Assembly (NCBI GenBank): GCA_030950285.1 | Contig: JAUZRR010000002.1 | Location: forward strand, 62,001-126,000 | Direction of reading: 5' to 3' | Source of the DNA: Planctomycetota bacterium | GTDB taxonomy: Bacteria; Planctomycetota; Phycisphaerae; Phycisphaerales; UBA1924 | DNA length: 64,000 bases | Part shown: one piece after another, positions 26,101 through 34,672 of the stretch | Position numbering within the stretch: the first letter of the stretch is position 1 | Layout of the letters: every line of letters begins with the position of its first letter | The notes under the pieces: generated by a model | What the model was told of the DNA's origin: nothing | Database searches by the model: none | The model's input: the letters and a program-made list of their open reading frames with translations, nothing else | Made by a program: the position numbers and the translations under genes

Positions 26101-29100
26101 GTCGGGCAGTCGGTCGAGTTTGTCGACGACGCCGGCGGCATTTTCCTCATCGAGATCCAGGGGCCGATCTCCGGTTTGCTTGCTGGGTCGGTGCGGGTCC
26201 TGCCCCTCGACGACGGGCAGGGTGTCGCGATCGCCCGGATCGACGGCGTGGACCTCACCGGTGGACGGACGCTCCGCATCACCAGCACGGGTGTCGCGTT
26301 CGGCGGCGCAGACAATGCGCCGATCTCGATCGGTGGCATCAATATCGTGGCGGCCGACGCGCAGTCCGGGATCGAGATCACCGGCAACGTCGAGATCGAC
26401 GTCTGGAAGATCACCAGTGCTGCGGCGCTCAACCGGATTACCAACGACACACCCAACGGGGACATCGTGGCGATCGACGTCGCGGGCCTCGCCGAGCTGC
26501 TCATCAGCGACGGCAACCTCGGGAGCACCGAGGGCGGCCTCTACGGCGGGCAGGACTACGGCGTCTTCCTGGGCATCGCGGCGACCGAACAAACCGACGT
26601 GGGTGGGCCGCTGGGGATCGCCGCTGCGGCGATGATCCGCGATACCGGAGCGGTAGACGGCTTCCGACCGGTGGGCAATATCGGGGGGGTCTATCTCGAA
26701 GACATCGGCGCACCGCTTGATCCCTACCTCAACGGTGTCGTGGTCCGCGGCGGCGACATCAACAACGTGATCGTCAGCGGCTCGATCGGGGACGTCATTC
26801 TCCAGGGTGGCGGCACGATCCAGAACATCGTCGCCGACAGCGACTTTATCGCCGGCGTCGGCCAGCTCGACGGCATCTTCGGCAACATCTACGCTCAGGT
26901 CATCGACACCGTCGACGTCGGCCAGGGGTTGCTCAGCTCGGCGATCGCGCCCTTCACCTCGTCTGGCATCTTCGGCACCGACGAGATCCGCGTGATCGAC
27001 GTCGATGCACTCCGGCACGAGGGCGCGTTCCTCTCGGGCGTCGTGGTGGCTTCCAACATCGTGCCGTTGTCTGGGCCTCCCGGGAACCTCGACGTCGGCG
27101 GCATCGGCGAGATCAACATCGACAACGGCGAAATCCGTGACGCCTATATCGGATCGATGAATATCGACGCGTTCCTCAGTTCGTATCTGCCCATCGGCGA
27201 GGTCTTCGGCGGCACGATCGGACGTATCGGGGGCACCGACCTCACCATCTTCCGTTCCCGCATCGAAGCGACCGACCTGACCGACCTCTCCCTCGGGCAG
27301 GGCACCTACGACGCCACCGTCACCAATGTCCGGCGAAACATCGGCAACATCGACCTCCGCGTCGCGCGAAACTCGACCATCGGGGGCGGCGACTTCGAGT
27401 TCGCGTTCAACCGCATCAACGTCGGCGGCAACATCGCTTCGTTCGAGGGCGGCCAGGTCAGCGACCTCCGCGTCGAGGCCCTCGGCCGAGTGACCGGGAC
27501 CGTCATGTCCGACAACTGGCGCCGCGTCGAGTTTGTCGTCAACGGCAGCGTGCCCAGCATCGAGATCGCCGACACCATGGTCGGGACCAAGGTCTCGGTC
27601 GGACAGCTCGGCGACCTCAGCGCTCAGGCAATCCGCACGAGCCAGATCGCTGTCTCAGGCGAGCTCACCTCGGTCACGTCCGACACCGAGATCTACAACA
27701 CCACCATCGCCGTCACCGGCGCTCAGGGTGAGATCGGCTCGATCACCGCACCCGACCGTATCGTCGGCTCTATCTCGGCGACCGGCCCGATCGGGTCGAT
27801 CACCGCGACCGCGGGCGATCTTGACATCTCGGTGACAACCACCACCGTGCGCGGCACGGTCGACGAAATCGCCGCGGCACGCGACCTCGTGCTCGAGTCG
27901 TCCATCAGCGCCGGGCTCGGGTCCATCACCGCCGGCCGCAACATCGGCCGGTCGGGCGAGGCCGGGCTGATCTTCGTCAAGGGAGACCTCACCAGCGTGG
28001 ACGCCGGCGGCCACCTCTACACCGACATCCGCGTGGGCGGCACGCTGGATTCGGCGGTCATCGGGCGGGCCGTCAACCGCCCCGGGCAGCCCATGGGCCT
28101 TTCCGGTTCTTTCTATGTCGCAGAAGCGATCCAGTCGATCGCCATCACCGGCGACTTCGGCGGCTCGATCGTCAGCTACACCAGCGGCATCCAGTCCGTC
28201 ACCATCAACGACGGCTCACTCCTCTCCACCGGGGGCCTCTCGGCGTTCAACGGGAATATCGAGAGCCTGGTCATCACCGGGGGCAACCTCTACGGCGACC
28301 TCTTCACCGACCGCTCCATCGTCAGCGTCGTCATCGAACCCAGTGCCGACGGCGTCTTCGGCGATGTCGGGGTCAACCCGACCTTCTCGGCCGGCACCGG
28401 CTACGACGCGTTCCGCGGGCAGTTGCCTCCGGGCGTCCAGCAGACCTCCGGCAAGGACGGCCCGACCATCGTCGCGATGGTCGATATCGAGAGCTTCGTC
28501 GTCAGCGGCGGCTCGATCTACGAAGCGACGCTCTTTGCCGGGCAGACACTCCGCAGCCTCGACGTCACCGGACGCATCATCGCCGACTTCACGCCGGGCA
28601 ACACCGGGCGTTCGATCATCGCCGCCGGGGACGAGATCACCAACATCTCGGTCTCCAGCAACATCAACCGCGCGGTCATCCTCGCGGGTGTGCGTTCGCT
28701 CGGTGACGACCTCGACGCCGGGGGCTTCGGCAGCGACGCCGACACCACGCAGTCCGGCCGCATCGTCGGCATCAGCGTCGGCGGCAACCTGACCAACACC
28801 CAGATCGCCGCGGGCACCAACGCCGGCAGCGATCGCGACTACAACACCGCCGACGATCTCCTCGAGATCGGTATCTCCTCGGTCGGCCCGATCTCCATCG
28901 CCGGTGCCGCGACCGGGTCGAGTGTCTTCAGCGACCGGCTCCTGCCCGGGTCCAGAGCCGGGGGCAAGCTCGCGTCCGGCGGCCCGTTCCGCCCGGTCAA
29001 CAACAGCGACATCGCGACCTCCACCACCGGCACGCAGCTCACCAATGGTTCCAACTTCAGCTTCTCGACCGCGGCGGGCGAGGGAACGATCCTCTTTACC

Positions 29101-32100
29101 GGCCCGGGCCGCGCGTTCTTTGACGCCTCGACCAGCCGCGTCATTCTGACCGACACCACCGCGGCGTCCAACCTCCTGGTCCACGCCAACGGCGACCGCA
29201 ACCTCACCGACTTCGATATCGTCTCGACCGAGGGCGCGTCCGTCGGCCGCATCAGAGTCGAGGCGTTCCGCCTGCTGGGCGATTCTGACATCGTCATCGA
29301 TGAGAACATCGAACGCCTCGAGCTCGGGCAGATCATGGGCACCGGCACGATTCAGGCCGGGGCGACGCTCACGTCCTTCATCAGCGGCAACTTCCGCAGC
29401 GGCGAGCTGATCGCCCGCGACGCCGGCGGTGTCGTGGTCAGCGGCGAGTTCGGGGACGCCGACACCGGCATCCGCGGCGAGGTGATCATGAGCTTCGGCT
29501 CGCTCACCAGCGCACGCTTCAACGGCCTGATGAGTGGCGACCTCAGCGTCCGCTACGGCCTGGAAACCGTCAACGCCCCGGCGGGCATCTCCGGCGGGCT
29601 CATCCGCGCCGGCGAACGCATCGGCACGATCAGTACCAGTGAGCTCAGCCGCACACGCATCTCGGCCGGCCGCTCGCTCGACTCGCTCGATGTGACCGGC
29701 AACATGTTCGACTCGGCGGTCCTCGTGGGCGGCGATCTGGGCGACGACGCCGAGATCGGCGGCACCGGGTTTGACAGCGACCAGGTCGCGGCCGGGACCA
29801 TCGGCACCATCACCATCGGCGGCGACTTCGTGGTCTCCGACATCGTCGCGGGCTACCTCCGCGGCCCCGACGGGTTCTTCGGCACGCCCGACGACCTGCT
29901 CTCCAGCGGGCGGTCCACCATCGGCGCGGTCACCATCGGTGGCGAGGCGCTCGGGTCCAACGCCTTCAGCGAGAGCTACCGGATCGCTTCGACCGGCACG
30001 CTCGGCGCCATCACCGCCGGCGGCGTGCCGCTCACCAGCGAGGGCAACCTGGTCGTCGAGATCGACGCTCTCGAGCCGTTGCCGATCCAGATCACGTCCG
30101 TCCAGATCGATCGACAGAGCGGCCTCTACGTCGCCGAGTTGGCGTTCAACCAGCCGATCGACTTCTCGAGTCTTGACCGCGCCCTCTCGGTCTCCGAGGT
30201 GCGGGGTGTGGGCGAGATCGAGATCAGGCTCATCCAGGGTGTTGATTTCACCCTGGACTACAACAGCAACACCGACACCGTCTCGGTCTTCTTTAGCCGG
30301 AGCGTGATCGAACAGGACCTGCCCATCGTCGGCGATCGGCCCGGGCCGGGCGTCTACCGCTTCGAGATCGAGTCGCAGTTCATGCGTGGTACTGCGGCGC
30401 AGGCGGGGCTCGACGGCGACGGCAACGGACGCATCGACGCGGCCGACAACTTCGCAAGCCAGAACATCATCGGCGATGCCGGCGACAAGTTCGCGCCCGA
30501 GTCCTTCATTATCGCTGGGCGCAACGGGCTGCCCGACAGCCGGGTCGATCTCTACGGCCCGACCAATCTCGACATCGTGCTCGACGACGCCAACCAGCCC
30601 GACGGGTTGCCCGACGCCAACATCGAGTTCACCATCCGCGGCGCGATCGGGGACAACCCCGACCACGACGTCGACTTCTTCAGCTTCGCCAGCGATTCGG
30701 ACATCTACTCCATCACGCTGCAGGCCGGGCAGATCCTCCGGCTCGGCGCGATGCAAGGGCCCGCCCAGCTCACCGGGCGGTTCCTGGTCCAGCCCGACGG
30801 CTCGATCCTCACCGGATCGACCGACTTCGGGCTCGCGTTGCCCGTCGAGCCGATCACTTCGGAAAACAGAGACTTCACCCTGCCCGAAGACTTCCTCATC
30901 CGCCAGACCGGCACCTACTTCATCTTGGTCGCCAACTCGGCCCAGGGCGTGCTGCCCGGGGTGCTGCCCGACCTGCCCCCGATCAACGGCGGCGTCGGCG
31001 AGTACGACTTCACCATCACCGTCTTCGACGACGGCGACTCGGGCTTCAACTCCAACACCAACGCCGGTGACGGGCAGGACCTCGTCAACGCCCCCGCACC
31101 CTCCGCGTTTGCCGGCAACGACAACACGCTCGGCACCGCCGACGACCGAAGCACCATCGTCATCGGTGCCTACACCTTCACCTTCAGCGCCGGGCCCGAC
31201 GGCGTCGCCGGGACCACCGACGACTTTGTCTCCGGGTCCAACGGCACCAACGTCTCAAGCCTCACCGACGCGCTGGGCACGCAGATGGTCTCGGTCGAAG
31301 CCGCCATCGGGCAGCCGGGCTTCTCGGGTGTTCCAAAGAACTTCGTGCCCGATGTCGATGTCTTCCACCTCAACAACGGCAACCCCATCAACGCCGGCAC
31401 GGTCATCAAGGCGACGCTCGCGCTCAGCGATCTCGGCTCCGACCTCGGGTCGTTTGTCGGGACGCTCAACGACCCGTTCCTGATCGACAGCTTCGTGCAG
31501 TTTGCGATCTTTGACACCACCAACTCCACCGGGGCCGACGACGCGCTGCTGCTCTACGCTCCCAGCGATGTCAGCCCAACCGGGGGGGAGACCGGGATCC
31601 TCGCCGAGAGCAACAACGTCACCTACGGCTTTGACGAGAACGGCGATTTCTACATCGAGTTTGTCGCCCCCGGACGGTTCGATGTCCCCGGGGCCGCGGC
31701 CAAGTACGCGATCTATGTTCAGGGCGTGCTCAACACCGACTACCGGCTCGAAGTCGTCACCGGCGGCTCGCGAGAGACGGTGCAACGCCGACAGAACTTC
31801 TTCCTCGAAACCAACGGCGGCAACGTGGACTGGCTCGAGGTCAACAACCAGGTCACACAGGTCAAGGGCTTCGACGCCGGGACGCTCGGCTTTACCGGCC
31901 GGGCCGAGAACGGGCAGCCGATCGACGAGTTCATTATCGATCGCGTCGCCGCGGTCGTGCAGGGCACCTTCGACGGTGTCGTGACCGGTGCCGGCGGCGA
32001 CGGGGTCTTCGGCACCGCCGACGACGAGCGCGGGCTCGATGTCAACGTCTCGAGCAACTCCGCCGACTTTGACTTCCAGGACTACTCGACGATCTTCATC

Positions 32101-32553
32101 TCCTCGATGTTCGATCCGCGCAAGCCGGTCTTCTCGGTGAGCTTCCTCGATGTCTTCGGTCAGACCTACGGCGCCGCCCAGCACGCAGACCCCGGCAACG
32201 CCGACCGCACCGACGACGCGATCGTCTTCATCCCCAACCTCTCCACCCTCGACTACACACCCTCGAGCGCCGATCTGGAATCCTTCGTGCAGTCCCTCGC
32301 AGCCGTCACCACCCGCCGCGCCGGCGAGCTGATGGGCCTCCGCCTGACCGAGGCCTACGACCCGACGCTGGACGTCTTCGACGCCCAGGCCGTCAACTCG
32401 GTTGAGGACATCCCCAGCGGCACGGGCGGCTACGAGCTGCTCCGCGAGGATCGCCGTCTCTCCCCCTCGGACGACGCGATCAGCGACAGCGACTTCTTCC
32501 TCGGCTACCAGAACGCCGCCGGGCTGCTGAGCCTCTACACCCGCAGCAGCTGA
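23161..32553 (+). CDS. Giant secreted repeat protein with LEPR-XLL-like N-terminus and degenerate metzincin C-terminus
   Basis: The 3,130-residue protein starts at ATG 23161 with AGGAG 6 bases upstream. A basic N-terminus leads to FEALEERKLLFS, a variant of the planctomycete LEPR-XLL export motif. Residues about 615-730 look like a PPC-type beta domain (DVYAFIADGSQQ...GVYYLELTD). From about 740 to 2310 run many short Ile/Gly/Asp-rich turns of the type IGSINIGGDI, as in a right-handed beta-helix. An EF-hand-like DGDGNGRIDAADNF sits near 2417 and a second PPC-like unit near 2500. The end (about 2960-3130) resembles matrixin-type domains, but the HExxHxxGxxH site reads TRRAGELMGLRL (3051-3062), so it should be inactive. 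No membrane anchor or CTERM tail is seen. Probably a surface adhesin or matrix protein. Confidence 0.9.
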   Translation: MKSRQHRSDARSLRQRAGRASRYETHFEALEERKLLFSISITPDMDLDGDGLGTVSAQFGYTIPYLDSAPEVADGDPEAIDEDLNDDPIGSVASGSLLLESNIRVTHSFGFNANFRIAAPNFLEPDERLLDINATNGSFWQFEPFVVNDNTGQLIANIAAIQGSFTVGGGDDNVGLSPNQFFVDLLLFDEVTATYTGDQLIARNTSGNIDERNNGVGTFVFDASDTVQQAFTGIRVRSATGENLTIDNLQFLTAPGLFADIIEERIFGAEITFTAPIGATVTILDLYGREMRQTLALGKPDQIEINLVDANDDGIPDFNDGIGRISFSGVDSRATFTLFGGEITFDTDNGFEFTRVDSFTGIYDDFESAGFGYQVEYDDGGTPTVYGLPAGPGSVIVGSPFVRDNTDSGSYNPAGRAGTDNVVTGDFNRTDQGIFVTTGESMGAVYIHGAVHGSSRFTGAVEELYFGYLAGSVTVDGDLGSLYVGSEAGFWVSDDDATTANTISTGAEVTVGRTLGEFSVAGRSAISVTVRGDLDSPSLRPPGDTYRYTELEKIYAYDQAENDEDFIIGEIQFPISGLFGDLNGLFSLPGGRSPLYVDSTFRNDTIAGAEFVGGISSAAEISGTIGYGDPINGEDPADVYAFIADGSQQVNIQINTLGSLGYVRVVDQNGVPVAATVLEDASFGATAGVFSQSIRFTPPRPGVYYLELTDLGVNDVDGQNTSGWAYLVTMTGLTPVTFGSYRTGGSTGVGDLVPTVQTLTGSMGVIRTGVGYLDAGGQDASSVAIMNRPNDEDSSFDVVGTRFVSAGDMYAFVAGSDVTLLDIFVDGDLGGFYTGMSPVFGLTGDGLEGDIFGTFLQVSGRIGTIDIKGAVGIDNDPDEIVFIGGVGFDIRTGLGGGDGSIGSINIGGDINGDALTINTSPGSVIGTLLVSQDRGDEGLGIYNRRFQSTTINLGAGSDIRFVDFPRIDNLNSVDQSFDLRVGQSVEFVDDAGGIFLIEIQGPISGLLAGSVRVLPLDDGQGVAIARIDGVDLTGGRTLRITSTGVAFGGADNAPISIGGINIVAADAQSGIEITGNVEIDVWKITSAAALNRITNDTPNGDIVAIDVAGLAELLISDGNLGSTEGGLYGGQDYGVFLGIAATEQTDVGGPLGIAAAAMIRDTGAVDGFRPVGNIGGVYLEDIGAPLDPYLNGVVVRGGDINNVIVSGSIGDVILQGGGTIQNIVADSDFIAGVGQLDGIFGNIYAQVIDTVDVGQGLLSSAIAPFTSSGIFGTDEIRVIDVDALRHEGAFLSGVVVASNIVPLSGPPGNLDVGGIGEINIDNGEIRDAYIGSMNIDAFLSSYLPIGEVFGGTIGRIGGTDLTIFRSRIEATDLTDLSLGQGTYDATVTNVRRNIGNIDLRVARNSTIGGGDFEFAFNRINVGGNIASFEGGQVSDLRVEALGRVTGTVMSDNWRRVEFVVNGSVPSIEIADTMVGTKVSVGQLGDLSAQAIRTSQIAVSGELTSVTSDTEIYNTTIAVTGAQGEIGSITAPDRIVGSISATGPIGSITATAGDLDISVTTTTVRGTVDEIAAARDLVLESSISAGLGSITAGRNIGRSGEAGLIFVKGDLTSVDAGGHLYTDIRVGGTLDSAVIGRAVNRPGQPMGLSGSFYVAEAIQSIAITGDFGGSIVSYTSGIQSVTINDGSLLSTGGLSAFNGNIESLVITGGNLYGDLFTDRSIVSVVIEPSADGVFGDVGVNPTFSAGTGYDAFRGQLPPGVQQTSGKDGPTIVAMVDIESFVVSGGSIYEATLFAGQTLRSLDVTGRIIADFTPGNTGRSIIAAGDEITNISVSSNINRAVILAGVRSLGDDLDAGGFGSDADTTQSGRIVGISVGGNLTNTQIAAGTNAGSDRDYNTADDLLEIGISSVGPISIAGAATGSSVFSDRLLPGSRAGGKLASGGPFRPVNNSDIATSTTGTQLTNGSNFSFSTAAGEGTILFTGPGRAFFDASTSRVILTDTTAASNLLVHANGDRNLTDFDIVSTEGASVGRIRVEAFRLLGDSDIVIDENIERLELGQIMGTGTIQAGATLTSFISGNFRSGELIARDAGGVVVSGEFGDADTGIRGEVIMSFGSLTSARFNGLMSGDLSVRYGLETVNAPAGISGGLIRAGERIGTISTSELSRTRISAGRSLDSLDVTGNMFDSAVLVGGDLGDDAEIGGTGFDSDQVAAGTIGTITIGGDFVVSDIVAGYLRGPDGFFGTPDDLLSSGRSTIGAVTIGGEALGSNAFSESYRIASTGTLGAITAGGVPLTSEGNLVVEIDALEPLPIQITSVQIDRQSGLYVAELAFNQPIDFSSLDRALSVSEVRGVGEIEIRLIQGVDFTLDYNSNTDTVSVFFSRSVIEQDLPIVGDRPGPGVYRFEIESQFMRGTAAQAGLDGDGNGRIDAADNFASQNIIGDAGDKFAPESFIIAGRNGLPDSRVDLYGPTNLDIVLDDANQPDGLPDANIEFTIRGAIGDNPDHDVDFFSFASDSDIYSITLQAGQILRLGAMQGPAQLTGRFLVQPDGSILTGSTDFGLALPVEPITSENRDFTLPEDFLIRQTGTYFILVANSAQGVLPGVLPDLPPINGGVGEYDFTITVFDDGDSGFNSNTNAGDGQDLVNAPAPSAFAGNDNTLGTADDRSTIVIGAYTFTFSAGPDGVAGTTDDFVSGSNGTNVSSLTDALGTQMVSVEAAIGQPGFSGVPKNFVPDVDVFHLNNGNPINAGTVIKATLALSDLGSDLGSFVGTLNDPFLIDSFVQFAIFDTTNSTGADDALLLYAPSDVSPTGGETGILAESNNVTYGFDENGDFYIEFVAPGRFDVPGAAAKYAIYVQGVLNTDYRLEVVTGGSRETVQRRQNFFLETNGGNVDWLEVNNQVTQVKGFDAGTLGFTGRAENGQPIDEFIIDRVAAVVQGTFDGVVTGAGGDGVFGTADDERGLDVNVSSNSADFDFQDYSTIFISSMFDPRKPVFSVSFLDVFGQTYGAAQHADPGNADRTDDAIVFIPNLSTLDYTPSSADLESFVQSLAAVTTRRAGELMGLRLTEAYDPTLDVFDAQAVNSVEDIPSGTGGYELLREDRRLSPSDDAISDSDFFLGYQNAAGLLSLYTRSS

Positions 32554-32592
32554 CACCATCCCCAAGCGCAAGCGTCCGTCACGGACGAGCAA

Positions 32593-32627
32593 GGCCCGTG
32601 GTCAAACACCACGGGCCTTCTTTCTGC
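32593..32627. terminator. Rho-independent terminator, 10-bp stem
   Basis: GGCCCGTGGT (32593-32602), a five-base loop and its exact complement ACCACGGGCC (32608-32617) are followed by TTCTTTCT. It lies 40 bp after the giant protein gene and faces the convergent VCBS gene. Confidence 0.9.
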
Positions 32628-32670
32628 GCGCTCGTAGGGATCACGGAGAGCTCATGTTTGTCCATACGAG

Positions 32671-32746
32671 ACCGGTGCGCGAGCGCAGGTTTGCGTGCTA
32701 CGCATAGTCTTGCGCAAACAAAGACCCGAGCTGTCGCTCCGGGCTC
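32671..32746. repeat. Pair of hairpin repeats (degenerate TTGC/GCGA type)
   Basis: GGTGCGCGAGCGCAGG near 32674 and ACCCGAGC...GGGCTCG at 32724-32746 form the same left/right arrangement as the pair at 40831-40902, though the second hairpin has lost perfect pairing. It lies between the terminator and the end of the VCBS gene. Confidence 0.65.
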
Positions 32747-32778
32747 GTTGCGCGACCGCGAATCTGTCACAGCCTATC

Positions 32779-34623
32779 TCAATCATCGACGGGCGAGGGG
32801 TGTTCGCTCAGCGAGATCAACCGCGAGCCGGCTTCGACATTCTCGAGCACCGTGACCATCCGCTCGCGCGACGGCCATTCGATCTCCACCCGCTCGGCCC
32901 GCGAAGCATCACCGAGCCCGAAGTGCGCGACAAAGTCCATCTGCTTGCCCTGGTGCCCGCCGATGCCGACGATCTGGCGGCTCTGGGTCACTCGCTCTGC
33001 CCCGATCACCGCGGTCACACGCACGATCGCACCGAGCGCATCCCGCGAGACGTGCTGGGTCTCGTCCCCGACCAGCCGCAGCACCATCGCGTTGCCGAGC
33101 GAACGCTCGACCGCTTGGTTGAGATACACCCGCACCCTCGGCTGGCGTCCCTCGCGCTGGTCACGCCGCAGCCGGTTGAAGCTCTGCCCGACCATGATGT
33201 CCAGGTCGCCGTCGCCGTCGATATCGGCAAGCGAGGGTTGTCCGCCGCCGACGTGGTCGATCCCGATCCAGCTCGTGATGTCGCTGAACGAGCCGTCGGC
33301 CTGCTGGCGGTAGATGCGGAGGCGCTGGTTGTCGGGATAGTCGCTCGAACAGAGCAAGAGGTCGAGTCGGCCGTCGAGATCGAAGTCGGCAAGCTCGCAG
33401 AAGATGTCGCCCTGGTTCCAGCCGCGGATGGTCGGGTCGCTGGGCGCACGATCGACGCTCAACTCCGGCGGACTCGTGAAGACCGTCCGCGTGACCCAGG
33501 GTTCTGCTTCGTCGATGACTTCCTGCTGTTGCAGGAGAAAGCGCGACCGGTCGCTGGATTCGCCCGCCCACGCGTGGGTGATCTCGGCAAGGAACAGGTC
33601 AAAGTCGCCGTCATTGTCGATGTCGCCGATCGCCGCGTCGAAGGTGTTGCCGTTGGCGCGGAAGGGTTTCTCGTCCTCGCGGTCAAATCGGGCGTCGGTC
33701 TTGGCGCGTTCTTTGAGCCACTCGGGGTGGCGGCCGTGGCGGATGGGGTCGCCGTCGATCCCGAGTGCCGGTGCTCGGTCCCGCAACTCCGAGCCCGGAT
33801 TCGGCGTGGCGAACTCCCACAGGCGGTTCCATCGCCGCCCGTAGTTCAGGTCGAGCAGTTCGGGGAGGTCAGCTTCGCCATCGTCCGGGTGCGCACGCAG
33901 CAGGTCGGCGATCATCACGCCGTAGGTCGGGCGGGCAGCACCGTCGGCGGTCTCGTCAAAGACCGCCTCACGGTTGGCAAAGCGCGCCGACGCGTCGTGG
34001 AACAACGCGCCCTCGGCGAGCAGCAACTGATTGCGAATCCCCTCCAACCCACCGCCATACTTGGCGTACCAGTTGCCCAGATACAGATCGAGCGCACCGT
34101 CGCGGTTCACATCACCCACCGCGACCGCCGCGGTGGGCGCCTCCGTCGCGGCGTCGATCACTTCCCACGCGCCGACGGGCGTGCCGAACGTCCCGTCCCC
34201 ATTCCCCCGCAGCCACGCCGTCCTGGTCGGCCCTTCGGTCGGCGGCTCGTAGTCGTCGGCGTTCACGTCGAGATGCCGCGTCCACACACAGTCCTTGTTG
34301 CCGTCGTTGTCGAGGTCGGCAAACACCGCGATATCCCCACGCCGAAACACGGGCAGCCCGCTCTCCTCGACCTCGACAAACCCGAAGCCTCGAGGCCATG
34401 CCGCCGTGGCACCGGCTTCCAGCCGGTGTGCCTCTGCCACATTGAGAAACACCCGGTTCCGCCCGATCACCGCGTCGGGCCGCCCGTCGTTGTTGAGGTC
34501 CACGAAACAACAGTGCGGCCCGGCCAGATCACCGAGCCCGAGGCTTTCGGTTGCCTCGACAAAGGACAACTGCCCCAACACCGTCCCGGCGGACAACGCC
34601 ACGATCATCGCTTCGGTTCGCAT
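32779..34623 (-). CDS. VCBS/FG-GAP repeat protein with ASPIC/UnbV domain
   Basis: The 614-residue secreted protein has a short signal (MIVALSAGTVLGQ) and at least six FG-GAP type calcium loops, for example DLNNDGRPDAV, DLDNDGNKDCV, DVNRDGALDLYL, DIDNDGDFDLFL, DFDLDGRLDLLL and DIDGDGDLDIMV, consistent with an integrin-like beta-propeller. The C-terminal 110 residues (RDALGAIVRVTAVIG... to WPSRERMVTVLENV) match the ASPIC/UnbV domain. Such proteins are abundant in planctomycetes, with likely surface or binding roles. Near residue 70 the peptide HRLEAGAT is encoded by a 29-bp palindromic repeat also found in nuoL. Confidence 0.9.
   Translation of the reverse strand: MRTEAMIVALSAGTVLGQLSFVEATESLGLGDLAGPHCCFVDLNNDGRPDAVIGRNRVFLNVAEAHRLEAGATAAWPRGFGFVEVEESGLPVFRRGDIAVFADLDNDGNKDCVWTRHLDVNADDYEPPTEGPTRTAWLRGNGDGTFGTPVGAWEVIDAATEAPTAAVAVGDVNRDGALDLYLGNWYAKYGGGLEGIRNQLLLAEGALFHDASARFANREAVFDETADGAARPTYGVMIADLLRAHPDDGEADLPELLDLNYGRRWNRLWEFATPNPGSELRDRAPALGIDGDPIRHGRHPEWLKERAKTDARFDREDEKPFRANGNTFDAAIGDIDNDGDFDLFLAEITHAWAGESSDRSRFLLQQQEVIDEAEPWVTRTVFTSPPELSVDRAPSDPTIRGWNQGDIFCELADFDLDGRLDLLLCSSDYPDNQRLRIYRQQADGSFSDITSWIGIDHVGGGQPSLADIDGDGDLDIMVGQSFNRLRRDQREGRQPRVRVYLNQAVERSLGNAMVLRLVGDETQHVSRDALGAIVRVTAVIGAERVTQSRQIVGIGGHQGKQMDFVAHFGLGDASRAERVEIEWPSRERMVTVLENVEAGSRLISLSEHPSPVDD
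34404..34432. repeat. 29-bp palindromic repeat, copy 3 (inside the VCBS gene)
   Basis: It is the exact reverse complement of 16212-16240. It lies within the first propeller blade and adds HRLEAGAT in frame, the same reading frame as in nuoL. Confidence 0.88.
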
Positions 34624-34672
34624 GATGCCATGCTATCACCGCTGACGAGCGCAGCAGGTCGTGCCCCCGCGT

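Noticed and set aside
23194-27018. A 1,274-codon minus-strand open frame inside the giant secreted protein gene, with another at 28216-30756.
   Set aside because: Their Asp/Val/Arg-rich composition mirrors the sense gene, they have no ribosome site, and the sense protein has clear domains.
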